64,000 nt of DNA from Oceanobacillus piezotolerans. GTDB taxonomy: Bacteria; Bacillota; Bacilli; Bacillales; Amphibacillaceae. The position numbers were made by a program, and so were the translations under genes. The stretch is from assembly GCF_003665065.1 (NCBI RefSeq), contig NZ_RCHR01000001.1, positions 558,001-622,000 on the forward strand, read 5' to 3'. Shown here one piece after another: positions 17,821 through 26,013 of the stretch. Within the stretch, counting starts at the first letter, position 1; each line of letters starts with the position of its first letter. Under the pieces are notes generated by a model, which saw nothing but the letters and a program-made list of their open reading frames with translations, had not been told where the DNA came from and made no database searches.

Positions 17821-18036
17821 ATGCGACCATTTTATCAATTTTTAATGACATATCGTGGTAAGCCGCATGATGAAGAAAGTCGTTTAGCGGAATGGGCATT
17901 TGCGGATCTTGAATTTCCAAAGTATTCGACTGATTATAATGAGATAAGTATTTATTTAGAAATGAATAGCCCATTTCCTAATGCGCTGCCAACATTTGAC
18001 TCCTTGTGGGAAGCATATGAGTCTAGGTTTAAATAA
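17821..18036 (+). CDS. YozE family small protein (UPF0346, SAM-like fold)
   Basis: This is a 71-residue helical protein matching the YozE pattern: FYQFLMTYRGKPHDEESRLAEWAF near the N-terminus (described in two parts: FYQFLMTYRG and DEESRLAEWA), then FPKYSTDYNEISIYLEMN and a C-terminal FDSLWEAYESRF helix. The function is unknown; the fold resembles a sterile-alpha-motif bundle. TTAGGAGG lies just before the ATG. The gap of 14 bases to tatC suggests co-transcription, and a strong bidirectional terminator follows. Confidence 0.85.
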   Translation: MRPFYQFLMTYRGKPHDEESRLAEWAFADLEFPKYSTDYNEISIYLEMNSPFPNALPTFDSLWEAYESRFK

Positions 18037-18072
18037 GAATGGTTAAAAGGTTTCCTTTTTGATGAAAAAGTG

Positions 18073-18120
18073 GGGTAGAGTCCGAACGTAGAATGAAATT
18101 CGTTTGGACTCTACCCTTTT
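18073..18120. terminator. Bidirectional terminator between yozE-like and yolD-like genes
   Basis: GGGTAGAGTCC pairs with GGACTCTACCC, and the stem can extend by five more pairs with one G-T wobble. TTTT follows on the plus strand, and CTTTTTCATC follows on the minus strand. Confidence 0.85.
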
Positions 18121-18450
18121 CTATTGAACAGTGACAGATATAACCTGTGTAAAAGGTATAGATAGATTACTTCCATCTTCGAGCTGTAATCGTACAGAGG
18201 CTTGATTCCCTTCTAACTGTATAATTTTCCCTGTATAATTCACGGTAAAGCCTCGTTGATAGGTGGCAATTTCAATAATAAAGTCATTCATCTGAGCTTC
18301 TTGCAATTGATATTGAATTAGCTCGATTTCTTGTTCATCAAGCAGCGGCTTTGTCACATAGAGATCTTCCTGCCAAAGCTCTCTTAATAACGCAACATGT
18401 TCCGGGAGCATTAATGATGTCCATTTGATACTTCCTCTGTCTTGTGGCAT
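18121..18450 (-). CDS. YolD-like family protein
   Basis: This 109-residue protein matches the YolD-like family by its opening RGSIKWTSLMLPEHVALLREL, a central acidic helix ending in PLLDEQEIELIQYQLQEA, and a C-terminal beta half with G.V.NYTGKII and IPFTQVISVTV. In B. subtilis, YolD-like genes (yolD, yqjX) sit beside UV-inducible Y-family polymerases (uvrX, yqjW). No such polymerase is next to this one, and no LexA box was identified. GAGGTGAA lies 8 bases before the ATG. Confidence 0.8.
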   Translation of the reverse strand: MPQDRGSIKWTSLMLPEHVALLRELWQEDLYVTKPLLDEQEIELIQYQLQEAQMNDFIIEIATYQRGFTVNYTGKIIQLEGNQASVRLQLEDGSNLSIPFTQVISVTVQ

Positions 18451-18692
18451 ATGTTATTCACCTCTTCTATATTATAAACGAACAAACGTTCCGTAGTCAA
18501 ATTCCATTAAGTACTTATACTTACATCCTTTTACTACATTCGCCAAGAAGCTTAATGAATTGTAGGAATTTGTTAGTTCTTGCGCTTACCCAGGAAATAT
18601 TGCTACTGATATTAATGAATTGGCAGCCTACACCTTTCTTGTTATCAAGCGTATGATATTCTAGGTAAATTGGCTCTAGAAGGAGGATAGAT

Positions 18693-19238
18693 ATGTTTGG
18701 ACCTCAAACACCATTTCGTAATCAATATCCAATGCAAATGAGACAGCCACCGATGCAAATGAGACTGAATCCGATGCAGATGAGACAGAACCCAATGCAA
18801 ATGAGACAGAATCCGCTGTCGTTTTTAGGGCGGAATAGGATGAATCCCTTTAGCTTTCTAAGTCGAAATACAGGATTACAGCAGATGGTAGGATCACAAC
18901 CACAAATAACGTCCGTGGCAACAAAGGGATTGGGTGGAATATCTAAAACATTAACAAACGTGCAGCAAGTCTTAAAAGCCGTTCAATCTGCTGCTCCAAT
19001 TGTTCAAGAATATGGACCCATGGTAAAGAATCTACCTGCAATGTATCGGATGATGAAAGCTTTTAAGAGTATAGAAAAAGAAACGGATGAAACGGAAACG
19101 AGTAAAGAAATAACAGATAAAGAAATAACGGATGAAAAGGTAGTAAAAGAAGCTGATGGAGTGGATTACAATAAAGAAGAGGTAGAAGCACCGGTTAGAA
19201 ATAGAAAGGGCGGTTCCACTCCGAAACTTTATATATAG
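18693..19238 (+). CDS. VrrA/YqfQ-like protein with tandem MQMRQNP repeats
   Basis: This is a 181-residue protein of unknown function. The N-terminus has four heptapeptide repeats of the type PMQMRQN, encoded by a 21-bp tandem repeat. Then come NPFSFLSRN-type segments, a conserved central region with ISKTLTNVQQVLKAVQ and the family hallmark YGPMVKNLPAMYRMMKAF, and an acidic Glu/Thr/Lys-rich tail. This order matches the YqfQ family, whose B. anthracis member VrrA is a known variable-repeat locus. GGAGGA precedes the ATG. It probably forms a single-gene unit. Confidence 0.8.
   Translation: MFGPQTPFRNQYPMQMRQPPMQMRLNPMQMRQNPMQMRQNPLSFLGRNRMNPFSFLSRNTGLQQMVGSQPQITSVATKGLGGISKTLTNVQQVLKAVQSAAPIVQEYGPMVKNLPAMYRMMKAFKSIEKETDETETSKEITDKEITDEKVVKEADGVDYNKEEVEAPVRNRKGGSTPKLYI
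18729..18812 (+). repeat. Four tandem 21-bp coding repeats
   Basis: The unit CC(A/G)ATGCA(A/G)ATGAGAC(A/T)G followed by a variable Pro/Asn codon pair is present four times without gaps. Units differ at 2-4 positions. It encodes PMQMRQ/LxN heptads inside the YqfQ-like gene and is a candidate variable-number repeat marker. Confidence 0.9.
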
Positions 19239-19316
19239 GAATGCACTATACTTGATTTTTTCAGCAAAAAAAGAAAAAATAGATATAATAAATAATACAG
19301 TAATGGAGGATATTAC

Positions 19317-20279
19317 ATGACTGCAAAATTAGAGAAAGCGACTTTTGCTGGTGGATGCTTCTGGTGTATGGTGCAGCCATTTGACACAAGACCTGGTGTA
19401 CAAAGTGTTGTATCAGGTTATACAGGTGGCCATGTAGAAAATCCAACGTATGAACAGGTCTGTTCTGATACGACTGGACATGTAGAAGCGGTGCAGATTA
19501 CATTTGATCCTGAAGTTATGCCTTACGAGGAGCTTGTAAATACATTTTGGCAGCAGATTGACCCAACTGATCCAGGTGGGCAGTTTAATGATAGGGGAGA
19601 ATCATATCAGACAGCGATTTTTTATCATAATGAGAGACAAAAGGAAATCGCTGAACAATCCAAGCAAGCTTTAGATGAAAGCGGAAAGTTTTCCAAGCCA
19701 GTCGTTACAAAAATTCTCCCTGCTAAACCTTTTTACTTAGCTGAAGAAAAACACCAAGATTACTATAAGAAACAATCCTTCCATTACCGTTTATATAAAA
19801 AAGGTTCTGGAAGAGAAGACTTTATTAAAAGTAACTGGGAAATGAAGCTTGATAAAGAAAAACTGAAGAAAGAACTCACTCCAATCCAATATCATGTTAC
19901 CCAGGAAAATGGTACAGAAAGACCTTTCCAAAATGAATATTGGGATAATGAGGAAGAGGGCATTTATGTGGATGTGATTACAGGTGATGCACTATTCTCA
20001 TCGAGGGATAAATATGATGCAGGATGCGGATGGCCAAGCTTTACAAAACCTATCGATTCTTACCAAGTTACAGAACATATGGATACCACTCATGGGATGA
20101 TACGGACTGAAGTGAGAAGTCAGCGTTCTAATTCACATCTTGGTCATGTATTTGAGGATGGACCAAAGGAAGCGGGAGGACTGCGTTATTGCATGAATTC
20201 TGCTGCAATGCGGTTTATACCTAAAGGAAAAATGAAAGAAGAAGGATACGAAAGATATTTATATTTATTTGATAAGTAG
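19317..20279 (+). CDS. msrAB: Bifunctional methionine sulfoxide reductase MsrA-MsrB
   Basis: The protein repairs both S and R stereoisomers of oxidised methionine. The 320-residue fusion starts with MsrA (about 1-165), with the active site [12 protein letters not shown]. The middle holds [15 protein letters not shown] and [17 protein letters not shown]. MsrB follows (about 180-320) with zinc-type Cys pair [19 protein letters not shown] and the catalytic Cys in [13 protein letters not shown]. subtilis has two adjacent separate genes, msrA and msrB, so here they are fused in the same order. GGAGG precedes the ATG. No signal peptide is visible, so it is cytoplasmic. Confidence 0.95.
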   Translation: MTAKLEKATFAGGCFWCMVQPFDTRPGVQSVVSGYTGGHVENPTYEQVCSDTTGHVEAVQITFDPEVMPYEELVNTFWQQIDPTDPGGQFNDRGESYQTAIFYHNERQKEIAEQSKQALDESGKFSKPVVTKILPAKPFYLAEEKHQDYYKKQSFHYRLYKKGSGREDFIKSNWEMKLDKEKLKKELTPIQYHVTQENGTERPFQNEYWDNEEEGIYVDVITGDALFSSRDKYDAGCGWPSFTKPIDSYQVTEHMDTTHGMIRTEVRSQRSNSHLGHVFEDGPKEAGGLRYCMNSAAMRFIPKGKMKEEGYERYLYLFDK

Positions 20280-20326
20280 TCAATAACAATATTATGTAAA
20301 CTGATTGAATAGGAGCGGAACGGAAA

Positions 20327-20533
20327 ATGATTCATTTAAATTGGCAAGACAGAGAAACCATTAAACAAATTAAATGTGTACATGCAGATGCAAAAAAATT
20401 TGTAGTAAACAATAAGCTTACGCCAGGTAAGGTATACGATGTCAAAAATGAAACAGAAGAATTCTATTTCATTATGGATAATAGTAATCGAATAGGTGGT
20501 TTCTTAAAGGATTATTTTCAAGAAATTAAATAA
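20327..20533 (+). CDS. Small conserved Bacillaceae protein (possibly DUF6501)
   Basis: This 68-residue protein (starting MIHLNWQDRETIKQIKCVHA) has a mix of beta strands and a single Cys, and no membrane segment. The stretch NNKLTPGKVYDVKNETEEFY suggests a small beta-barrel or Tudor-like fold. I recall similar short proteins in Oceanobacillus relatives annotated as DUF6501, but function is unknown. A GGAGCGGA ribosome binding site precedes the ATG. A terminator overlaps the stop codon. Confidence 0.7.
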   Translation: MIHLNWQDRETIKQIKCVHADAKKFVVNNKLTPGKVYDVKNETEEFYFIMDNSNRIGGFLKDYFQEIK

Positions 20534-20556
20534 CAGGGTATTACCCTGTTATTTTT
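20529..20556 (+). terminator. Terminator overlapping the stop of the small protein gene
   Basis: AATAACAGGG pairs with CCCTGTTATT around TATTA and is followed by TTTTATTTC. The 5' arm includes the stop codon. Confidence 0.85.
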
Positions 20557-20620
20557 ATTTCTTTTTGTCGATACTTTTGTTATATTAAAGGAAAGTAATA
20601 ATCAAAAGGGAATGATTATT

Positions 20621-21184
20621 TTGAAAAATATTTACTTAGTTCGACATTGTTCTGCAGATGGTCAGCATAAAGATTCTCCTCTAACAAAACAAGGGCTTAA
20701 ACAATCACGCGACCTGTGCCGCTTCTTTATGGACAAAAATGTGAAGATAGATAGTATTATTTCAAGCCCTCATTTACGTGCAATAGAAAGTATTAAGCCG
20801 TACGCCAATGAGAAGAATCTTTCTATTGAGATAGAGGAAGCCTTGATGGAACGTATCCTAAGTGAGGAACCTCTCGAGGACTGGATGGACATTCTTGAAG
20901 ACTCGTTCTCGGACTATGATTTTAAAATAAGTGGTGGTGAATCTTCCAATGAAGCATTATCTAGAGCGAATCGTGTACTACATAAAGTTCTCGAGGATGA
21001 TGCTTTAAGAAATGTCATTATGGTCACCCATGGCAACTTACTTTCACTAATAATCAGTCAATATGATTCCTCGTTTGGTTTCCGTCAATGGATGAAGTTA
21101 CAAAATCCAGATGTTTACCGACTGACTATAGCTGACCAAGATAAATCCCTAGAACATTTATGGAATGGCTCTTTATACGTATAG
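20621..21184 (+). CDS. Histidine phosphatase superfamily protein (phosphoglycerate-mutase-like)
   Basis: This 187-residue protein has the catalytic N-terminal motif YLVRHCSADG (RHG-type, with Cys replacing Gly), SPLTKQGLKQSRDLCRFF, the second Arg region IISSPHLRAIESIKPYA, and the distal catalytic His in VMVTHGNLLSLII. A phosphatase or mutase acting on small phosphorylated molecules is likely; the substrate is unknown. I chose TTG 20621 because AAAAGGG is 10 bases upstream; ATG 20612 is too close to that site. The last 12 bases overlap the end of the convergent endopeptidase gene. Confidence 0.85.
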   Translation: MKNIYLVRHCSADGQHKDSPLTKQGLKQSRDLCRFFMDKNVKIDSIISSPHLRAIESIKPYANEKNLSIEIEEALMERILSEEPLEDWMDILEDSFSDYDFKISGGESSNEALSRANRVLHKVLEDDALRNVIMVTHGNLLSLIISQYDSSFGFRQWMKLQNPDVYRLTIADQDKSLEHLWNGSLYV

Positions 21185-22363
21185 GGAGGCGATTAGAATC
21201 CCTAACGTTTGTTGATAAATCTCTTCAAAGTCTTCTATAGGTAATGGATTTACACCACTGCCTAACTCTACAGTAAAGCCGGGTCTTCTAAATTCCTGTA
21301 TAAACCAATCCTTATAACCTGCATAGCTGTCTGTATATTGTATTGGTGTGTATCCAGAAACGCGTGCATACTCATTCACAATTGTTTCAGATATAGATGG
21401 TTCAAATCCCTCAAACCCCCAAAAAATTACCTTTCCTTGTGTATGTAGTGCATTCATTATTTCTATTTTCCTACTGTACTGCAGATCTGCCATAGCAATA
21501 GCTTCCGGTTCTGATAATGGATACGGACCAGGATAATCCCTCGGTTGAGGTGTATTTGGCTTTCGGTCTCTTTCAATTTCCCATAAGGCTGGAAATTGAT
21601 TATTTAAATCAACTCCATTTATATTAGCCTTCCAGTCAGTGAAGTCTTCGCTCTGATTATTTATCCTCAACACTTGCTCTCTTAATTCTCCAGCCGCATT
21701 TGCTCCATTTATAACTAAGTTCACGCCATCAGGATTCACCATTGGTACGAGAGACAGCCGTGTACGATTAAAAAGGGGAAACATAAATAAACCACGAATA
21801 GGAACATTATTTGTAAGGGACATGGCATATTCGTTCAAAAATCTCAATATCACTGGGGTAGTAATCCATTCATTAGCATGAAAGGAGCCATTGGTATGGA
21901 TTTCTCTCGTTCCTATTCCAATCTGTACTTCAATAATTTCCTTTCCTAATACCGAGCTTCCAATAGACCCACTTGTAATAAAAGGATAAATAGATAGTAA
22001 CTGGTTTAAATCTTCTCGCATTTTTTCATACGTATAATTACTTATATCATTCACGATCATGGTTGTAACTCGTTCTGGAAGTAGAATAATTTGCCCAACC
22101 TGTAAATAGGCAGGGTTTGCACTTTGATTTAACAATTGAATCGTATCCAAAGGAATATTATTTGCCATAGCTATTGTCCACAGGGTATCATTTTCTTTAA
22201 TTATGTAATCTCTTATTTGGTAGCCTGGTATCCGAATGATATCTCCAACACTTAATTGATTATTTGTCGCTTGGGGATTGGAGGCCTCTATTAAAGTGAG
22301 GGAAATTCCGAATAATTGGCTATAATACCATAGTGAGTCCCCGGGTCGAACTTGTACTTCCAT
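21173..22363 (-). CDS. LysM-M14 gamma-D-glutamyl-diamino acid endopeptidase (endopeptidase I-like)
   Basis: This peptidoglycan endopeptidase cuts the gamma-D-Glu to diaminopimelate bond of peptide stems. The 396-residue protein starts with two LysM domains (about 2-46, GDSLWYYSQLFG, and about 52-96, NDTLWTIAMANNI) and then an M14 zinc carboxypeptidase domain. That domain shows zinc motif HANEW, MVNPDGVNLV, VDLNNQFPALWE, YPGPYPLSEPEA and the catalytic Glu in FTVELGSG. It closely resembles Lysinibacillus sphaericus endopeptidase I in both length and domain order. There is no signal peptide, consistent with a sporulation or mother-cell role. Confidence 0.9.
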   Translation of the reverse strand: MEVQVRPGDSLWYYSQLFGISLTLIEASNPQATNNQLSVGDIIRIPGYQIRDYIIKENDTLWTIAMANNIPLDTIQLLNQSANPAYLQVGQIILLPERVTTMIVNDISNYTYEKMREDLNQLLSIYPFITSGSIGSSVLGKEIIEVQIGIGTREIHTNGSFHANEWITTPVILRFLNEYAMSLTNNVPIRGLFMFPLFNRTRLSLVPMVNPDGVNLVINGANAAGELREQVLRINNQSEDFTDWKANINGVDLNNQFPALWEIERDRKPNTPQPRDYPGPYPLSEPEAIAMADLQYSRKIEIMNALHTQGKVIFWGFEGFEPSISETIVNEYARVSGYTPIQYTDSYAGYKDWFIQEFRRPGFTVELGSGVNPLPIEDFEEIYQQTLGILIASLYV

Positions 22364-22590
22364 ACATTAACCCCTTTCTTTAACACATCTATTAACTGAA
22401 ACTTTAATTTATTATTATTAAATAGTATGATTAATAAAAGGAAAGATGAGTGTTTCTTTCCAAGAATAGAGTATAATGGTAGTAGGATAATAATCCAGTA
22501 CTGGTTAAAAATGGTGTTTTTGTTTCCGAAATACGTTATACTGAAAAAGTTATGAACTACATACTCTAATATTAGTAGGAGGAGATACAA

Positions 22591-22827
22591 TTGGCATTTG
22601 TCATTACATCACCTTGTAAAACGGAAAAAGCTGGAGAATGTGTCGAGGTTTGTCCCGTTGATTGTATAGAAGAAGGAGAAGATATGTTCTTTATCGATCC
22701 GGATATTTGTATAGATTGTGGAGCGTGTGAAGCAGTTTGCCCAGTAGAAGCTATCTTTATGGAAGATGAAGTTCCTGAAGCAGAAAATGAATATATTGAG
22801 TTAAACCGTAAGTTTTTCCAAGGTTAA
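22591..22827 (+). CDS. fdx: 7Fe ferredoxin ([3Fe-4S][4Fe-4S])
   Basis: This is a small soluble electron carrier. The 78 residues contain C-X7-C-X3-CP near the N-terminus (SPCKTEKAGECVEVCPVDC) and CIDCGACEAVCP in the centre. This is the cysteine pattern of the seven-iron ferredoxins (compare B. schlegelii), where the first site lacks one ligand and holds 3Fe-4S. The C-terminal helix with EYIELNRKFF is also typical. Translation starts at TTG 22591, preceded by AGGAGGAG. It forms its own unit with a terminator. Partners are not evident; the neighbouring FAD/Rieske protein is only a possibility. Confidence 0.93.
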   Translation: MAFVITSPCKTEKAGECVEVCPVDCIEEGEDMFFIDPDICIDCGACEAVCPVEAIFMEDEVPEAENEYIELNRKFFQG

Positions 22828-22837
22828 GTTTTCCAGC

Positions 22838-22866
22838 CCACCATACACTGTATGGTGGTTTTCTTT
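22838..22866 (+). terminator. Terminator of the ferredoxin gene
   Basis: CCACCATA pairs with TATGGTGG around a five-base loop and is followed by TTTTCTTTTT. Confidence 0.85.
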
Positions 22867-22934
22867 TTGATATAATTTGGCTATTTCTGGGAATACTGAT
22901 AATAATTTCAGTATATGAGAAAGGAAGAATCAAA

Positions 22935-24458
22935 ATGACTCAATCAGAAATGCCCGCTTTTCCTGAATCTTATTGGCATGACTCCGTAAAATTTCCTACG
23001 TTTTCTAAGGTAGAGGGAACTATTAAGTCTGAAGTCGTCATTGTCGGTGCTGGCATTACCGGAATAACAGCAGCATATCATTTATCACAGCAAAACGTTA
23101 AAGTAGTAGTGTTGGAGGCAGGTTTGATTGGAAATGGAACAACCGGTCATACTACAGCAAAGATTACCGCACAGCACGGAATAATATATGATGAATTTAT
23201 TCAACACTTTGGGTTGGAAGGTGCTGCAAAATATTATAAGGCACAATCAGAAGCCAAAGCATATATAAAAGATACTATTAATAAATTACATATTTCGTGT
23301 GACTATAAAGAAGAGGATGCGTATATTTATACCAACCAAGATAATTATCTTTCCACTTTAGAAAAAGAGAAAGCTGCTTATGATCAATTAGGGATTGAAG
23401 GAGAAATGACAAATCATATTTCTTTACAGGTTCCGCATAAGGCGGCGCTAATCATGAAGAATCAGGCACAGTTTCATCCACTTAAATACCTAAAAGCATT
23501 AGTTGAGGAATGTACCAAAAATGGTGTGGAATTTTACGAGAATACGACAGCAATGGATATGGAATACAATACGGCACCCGCAGTTATAACAAGAGACGGA
23601 CATCGTGTTTACGGTAAACATATTATTGCTGCCTCACATTTCCCTTTTTACGATAAAGAGAGCTTTTATTTTACTCGAATGTATCCCGAACGATCGTATA
23701 TTATAGCTATGAAAGCAGAGGACGAATATCCAGGTGGTATGTACATAACTGCCGAATCGCCAACGCGCTCCATCCGTTCTGCGACCATTAACGGGGAAAC
23801 GATTTGGATAATTGGCGGAGATAGTCATAAAACAGGGCAAGGTAAATCAACAATAAAACATTATGAGAGTCTGAAAGCATTTGCAGATAGTCATTTTCGG
23901 GTAAAAGATTATATATATCGTTGGTCAGCACAGGATTTAACAACGATGGATAAAATGCCTTACATCGGGGCTATTAAAAACACAGATGCTTCTATTATGG
24001 TAGCCACCGGCTTCAGAAAATGGGGAATGACCAATGGTACGATTGCCGGGAAAATTCTCGCAGATAAAATTCTTGGCGTGAAGAACGATTATGCTAGTGT
24101 TTTTATTCCATCCAGATTTCATAGCGACCCAGATTTAAAGAAATTCATGGAAATTAATGCAGACGTTGCTAAGCATCTATTAAAAGGGAAACTTGAATTT
24201 ACAGATAACTCGATTGAAAAACTACAACCGGATGAGGCGACAATAACTCGTATTGATGGACAGCGAACAGGTGTTTATAAGGATAAACATAATAAGCTAT
24301 TCGCTGTAGATACCACATGTACCCATCTTGGCTGTGAGGTTGAGTGGAACTCAGGAGACCGCTCATGGGATTGCCCATGTCATGGGTCAAGATTTTCAAT
24401 TACAGGAGAAGTAATGGAAGGACCAGCAAAAAAACCACTGAAACAGAGAAAAGTATAA
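22935..24458 (+). CDS. FAD-dependent oxidoreductase with C-terminal Rieske [2Fe-2S] domain, YhfW-like
   Basis: This 507-residue protein begins with a DAO-type FAD domain. The dinucleotide motif is VVIVGAGITGITAAYHLS, with GNGTTGHTTAKITAQHG nearby, and the C-terminal part of that domain is MVATGFRKWGMTNGTIAG. It ends in a Rieske domain (about 430-507) with cluster ligands in CTHLGCEVEWN and CPCHGSRF. The arrangement matches B. subtilis YhfW; the substrate is unknown. GAAAGGAAG precedes the ATG. A long terminator begins at the stop codon. Confidence 0.9.
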   Translation: MTQSEMPAFPESYWHDSVKFPTFSKVEGTIKSEVVIVGAGITGITAAYHLSQQNVKVVVLEAGLIGNGTTGHTTAKITAQHGIIYDEFIQHFGLEGAAKYYKAQSEAKAYIKDTINKLHISCDYKEEDAYIYTNQDNYLSTLEKEKAAYDQLGIEGEMTNHISLQVPHKAALIMKNQAQFHPLKYLKALVEECTKNGVEFYENTTAMDMEYNTAPAVITRDGHRVYGKHIIAASHFPFYDKESFYFTRMYPERSYIIAMKAEDEYPGGMYITAESPTRSIRSATINGETIWIIGGDSHKTGQGKSTIKHYESLKAFADSHFRVKDYIYRWSAQDLTTMDKMPYIGAIKNTDASIMVATGFRKWGMTNGTIAGKILADKILGVKNDYASVFIPSRFHSDPDLKKFMEINADVAKHLLKGKLEFTDNSIEKLQPDEATITRIDGQRTGVYKDKHNKLFAVDTTCTHLGCEVEWNSGDRSWDCPCHGSRFSITGEVMEGPAKKPLKQRKV

Positions 24459-24517
24459 TTGCCCATAAGAAAAAAGCAACTCAATACTGTTGCTTTTTCT
24501 TATGGGCAATTTTTTTG
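24458..24517 (+). terminator. Long terminator after the FAD/Rieske gene
   Basis: A stem of about 22 bp (ATTGCCCATAAG... with ...CTTATGGGCAAT, one bulged A) encloses a short loop and runs into seven T residues. Confidence 0.88.
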
Positions 24518-24550
24518 CAGTATAATTTTAAAAATACCTTAAGAATAACG

Positions 24551-24604
24551 CTAATTTTTTTAAAAAATTAGATTCCTATATTATAATATAATAGGAATCT
24601 TTTA
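24551..24604. repeat. Two AT-rich inverted repeats before the GT4 gene
   Basis: CTAATTTTT/AAAAATTAG (24551-24571) is followed directly by GATTCCTAT/ATAGGAATC (24571-24599) with TTTT after it. They could be backup terminators or 5' leader structures for the glycosyltransferase gene; I cannot tell which. Confidence 0.45.
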
Positions 24605-24675
24605 ATAACTGCAGCCAATCTTATAATTTACCATTGTAATAAAAGAGATTGGAAAGAGGAAAGGAATTTTAGATT

Positions 24676-25815
24676 TTGAGAATAGCACTTGTCACAGAAA
24701 CATTTTTACCTTCAACCGATGGAGTAGTAACACGTCTAACACAAGCAATCAAATACCTTCAGAGACAGGGACATGAAGTTCTAGTCATAGCACCTGATTT
24801 AGGCGTATATGAATATGAAGGTGCGAAGGTGGTAGGAATTAAACCAATTACTTTACCCTTTTATCGATCTAAGAAGTTTGCGCCTCCGTCTATCAAAGTA
24901 AAAAAGATCATTGAAGAATTTCAGCCAGATATAGTGCACGCAGCAAATCCTGCATTGGTTGCAGCGTCAGCGGTAAGATATGCAAAGCAATTAAATTTGC
25001 CGTTAATTGCCTCCTATCATACCCACGTTCCTAAATATATGGATTATTACAAGATTTATAAACCGGCTAAACCTCTTATGTGGGCTTGGATTAGAAAGCT
25101 GCATAATTCGGCGAATCTTAATCTGTGTACATCTGGAGCGATAAAAGACGAATTAGTTGAACAGAATATTAAGAACTTACATGTGTTACAACGTGGGGTA
25201 GACGTAGAAAACCGTCATCCGAAGTTTTATGATGAGAAAATGAGAGATCGATTAACAAAGGGCGATCAGTCCAAGAAATTGCTTATTTTTGTTGGTAGAC
25301 TTGCAATTGAAAAAGAGATACATAAAATTAAACCATTATTAGATGCACGAGATGATTTAGCGCTTGCTATTATTGGGGATGGTCCAGCCAGAAATGAGCT
25401 GATGCACATTTTCAAGGACACAAATACCGTTTTCACAGGCTTTTTACATGGTGAGGAGTTATCTAAAGCATTTGCTTCAGGAGATGCATTTGTATTTCCA
25501 TCTGTTACAGAAACACTAGGATTAGTAATTTTAGAGGCAATGGCTTCAGGACTGCCAGTGGTAGCTGCAAAAAGCGGACCAACGATGGAGCAAATTATTG
25601 ACGGTGAAACGGGATTATTATTTGAAAATGAAAATGTAGAAAGTATGATGGCTGCAATTGATAGATTAGAAAATCAAGCGCATTTAAAAGAAATGAAACA
25701 AAACGCCAGACAAGAAGCTGAAAAATTTGCTTGGGATAAAGCATCACAACAATTATTCCAATATTACCAGCAAACGATTGAGATACATAATAAAAATACG
25801 GCCGTACAGAAATAA
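24676..25815 (+). CDS. GT4-family glycosyltransferase
   Basis: This retaining glycosyltransferase has a two-domain Rossmann (GT-B) fold. The 379-residue protein starts RIALVTETFLPSTDGVVTRL (typical of family 4 lipid glycosyl- and mannosyltransferases), has AANPALVAASAVRYA and ASYHTHVPKYMDYY in the acceptor domain, and FVGRLAIEKEI plus the EX7E nucleotide-sugar motif SVTETLGLVILEAM in the donor domain. Candidates are 1,2-diacylglycerol or phosphatidylinositol-type lipid glycosylation; no neighbour decides this. The start is TTG 24676 after GAGGAAAGGA. No membrane segment is present. Confidence 0.88.
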   Translation: MRIALVTETFLPSTDGVVTRLTQAIKYLQRQGHEVLVIAPDLGVYEYEGAKVVGIKPITLPFYRSKKFAPPSIKVKKIIEEFQPDIVHAANPALVAASAVRYAKQLNLPLIASYHTHVPKYMDYYKIYKPAKPLMWAWIRKLHNSANLNLCTSGAIKDELVEQNIKNLHVLQRGVDVENRHPKFYDEKMRDRLTKGDQSKKLLIFVGRLAIEKEIHKIKPLLDARDDLALAIIGDGPARNELMHIFKDTNTVFTGFLHGEELSKAFASGDAFVFPSVTETLGLVILEAMASGLPVVAAKSGPTMEQIIDGETGLLFENENVESMMAAIDRLENQAHLKEMKQNARQEAEKFAWDKASQQLFQYYQQTIEIHNKNTAVQK

Positions 25816-25834
25816 TTGTACGCCGTATTTTTAT
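25792..25834 (+). terminator. Terminator of the GT4 gene
   Basis: AAAAATACGG(C)CGTAC pairs with GTACG(C)CGTATTTTT around a loop of about 11 bases. The 5' arm overlaps the last codons of the gene. Confidence 0.85.
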
Positions 25835-26013
25835 TTCAAATATATTGATAGCAATATCTGAGATAAAAAAAATTTAAATTTTTATCTCAATATCTTAAGT
25901 TTACTTATATATTGAGATGGATTTTGGCTTTTTTAGGATTACTTCCTATAATAAAGATTATGTTAACTAGTAAAATTATAAAGAAATAAACAGCTATATT
26001 AGTAACTGTTTTT

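Noticed and set aside
18729..18812. 21-bp repeats, possible CRISPR or iteron cluster
   Set aside because: They are head-to-tail without spacers, in frame, and encode heptads of the YqfQ-like protein.
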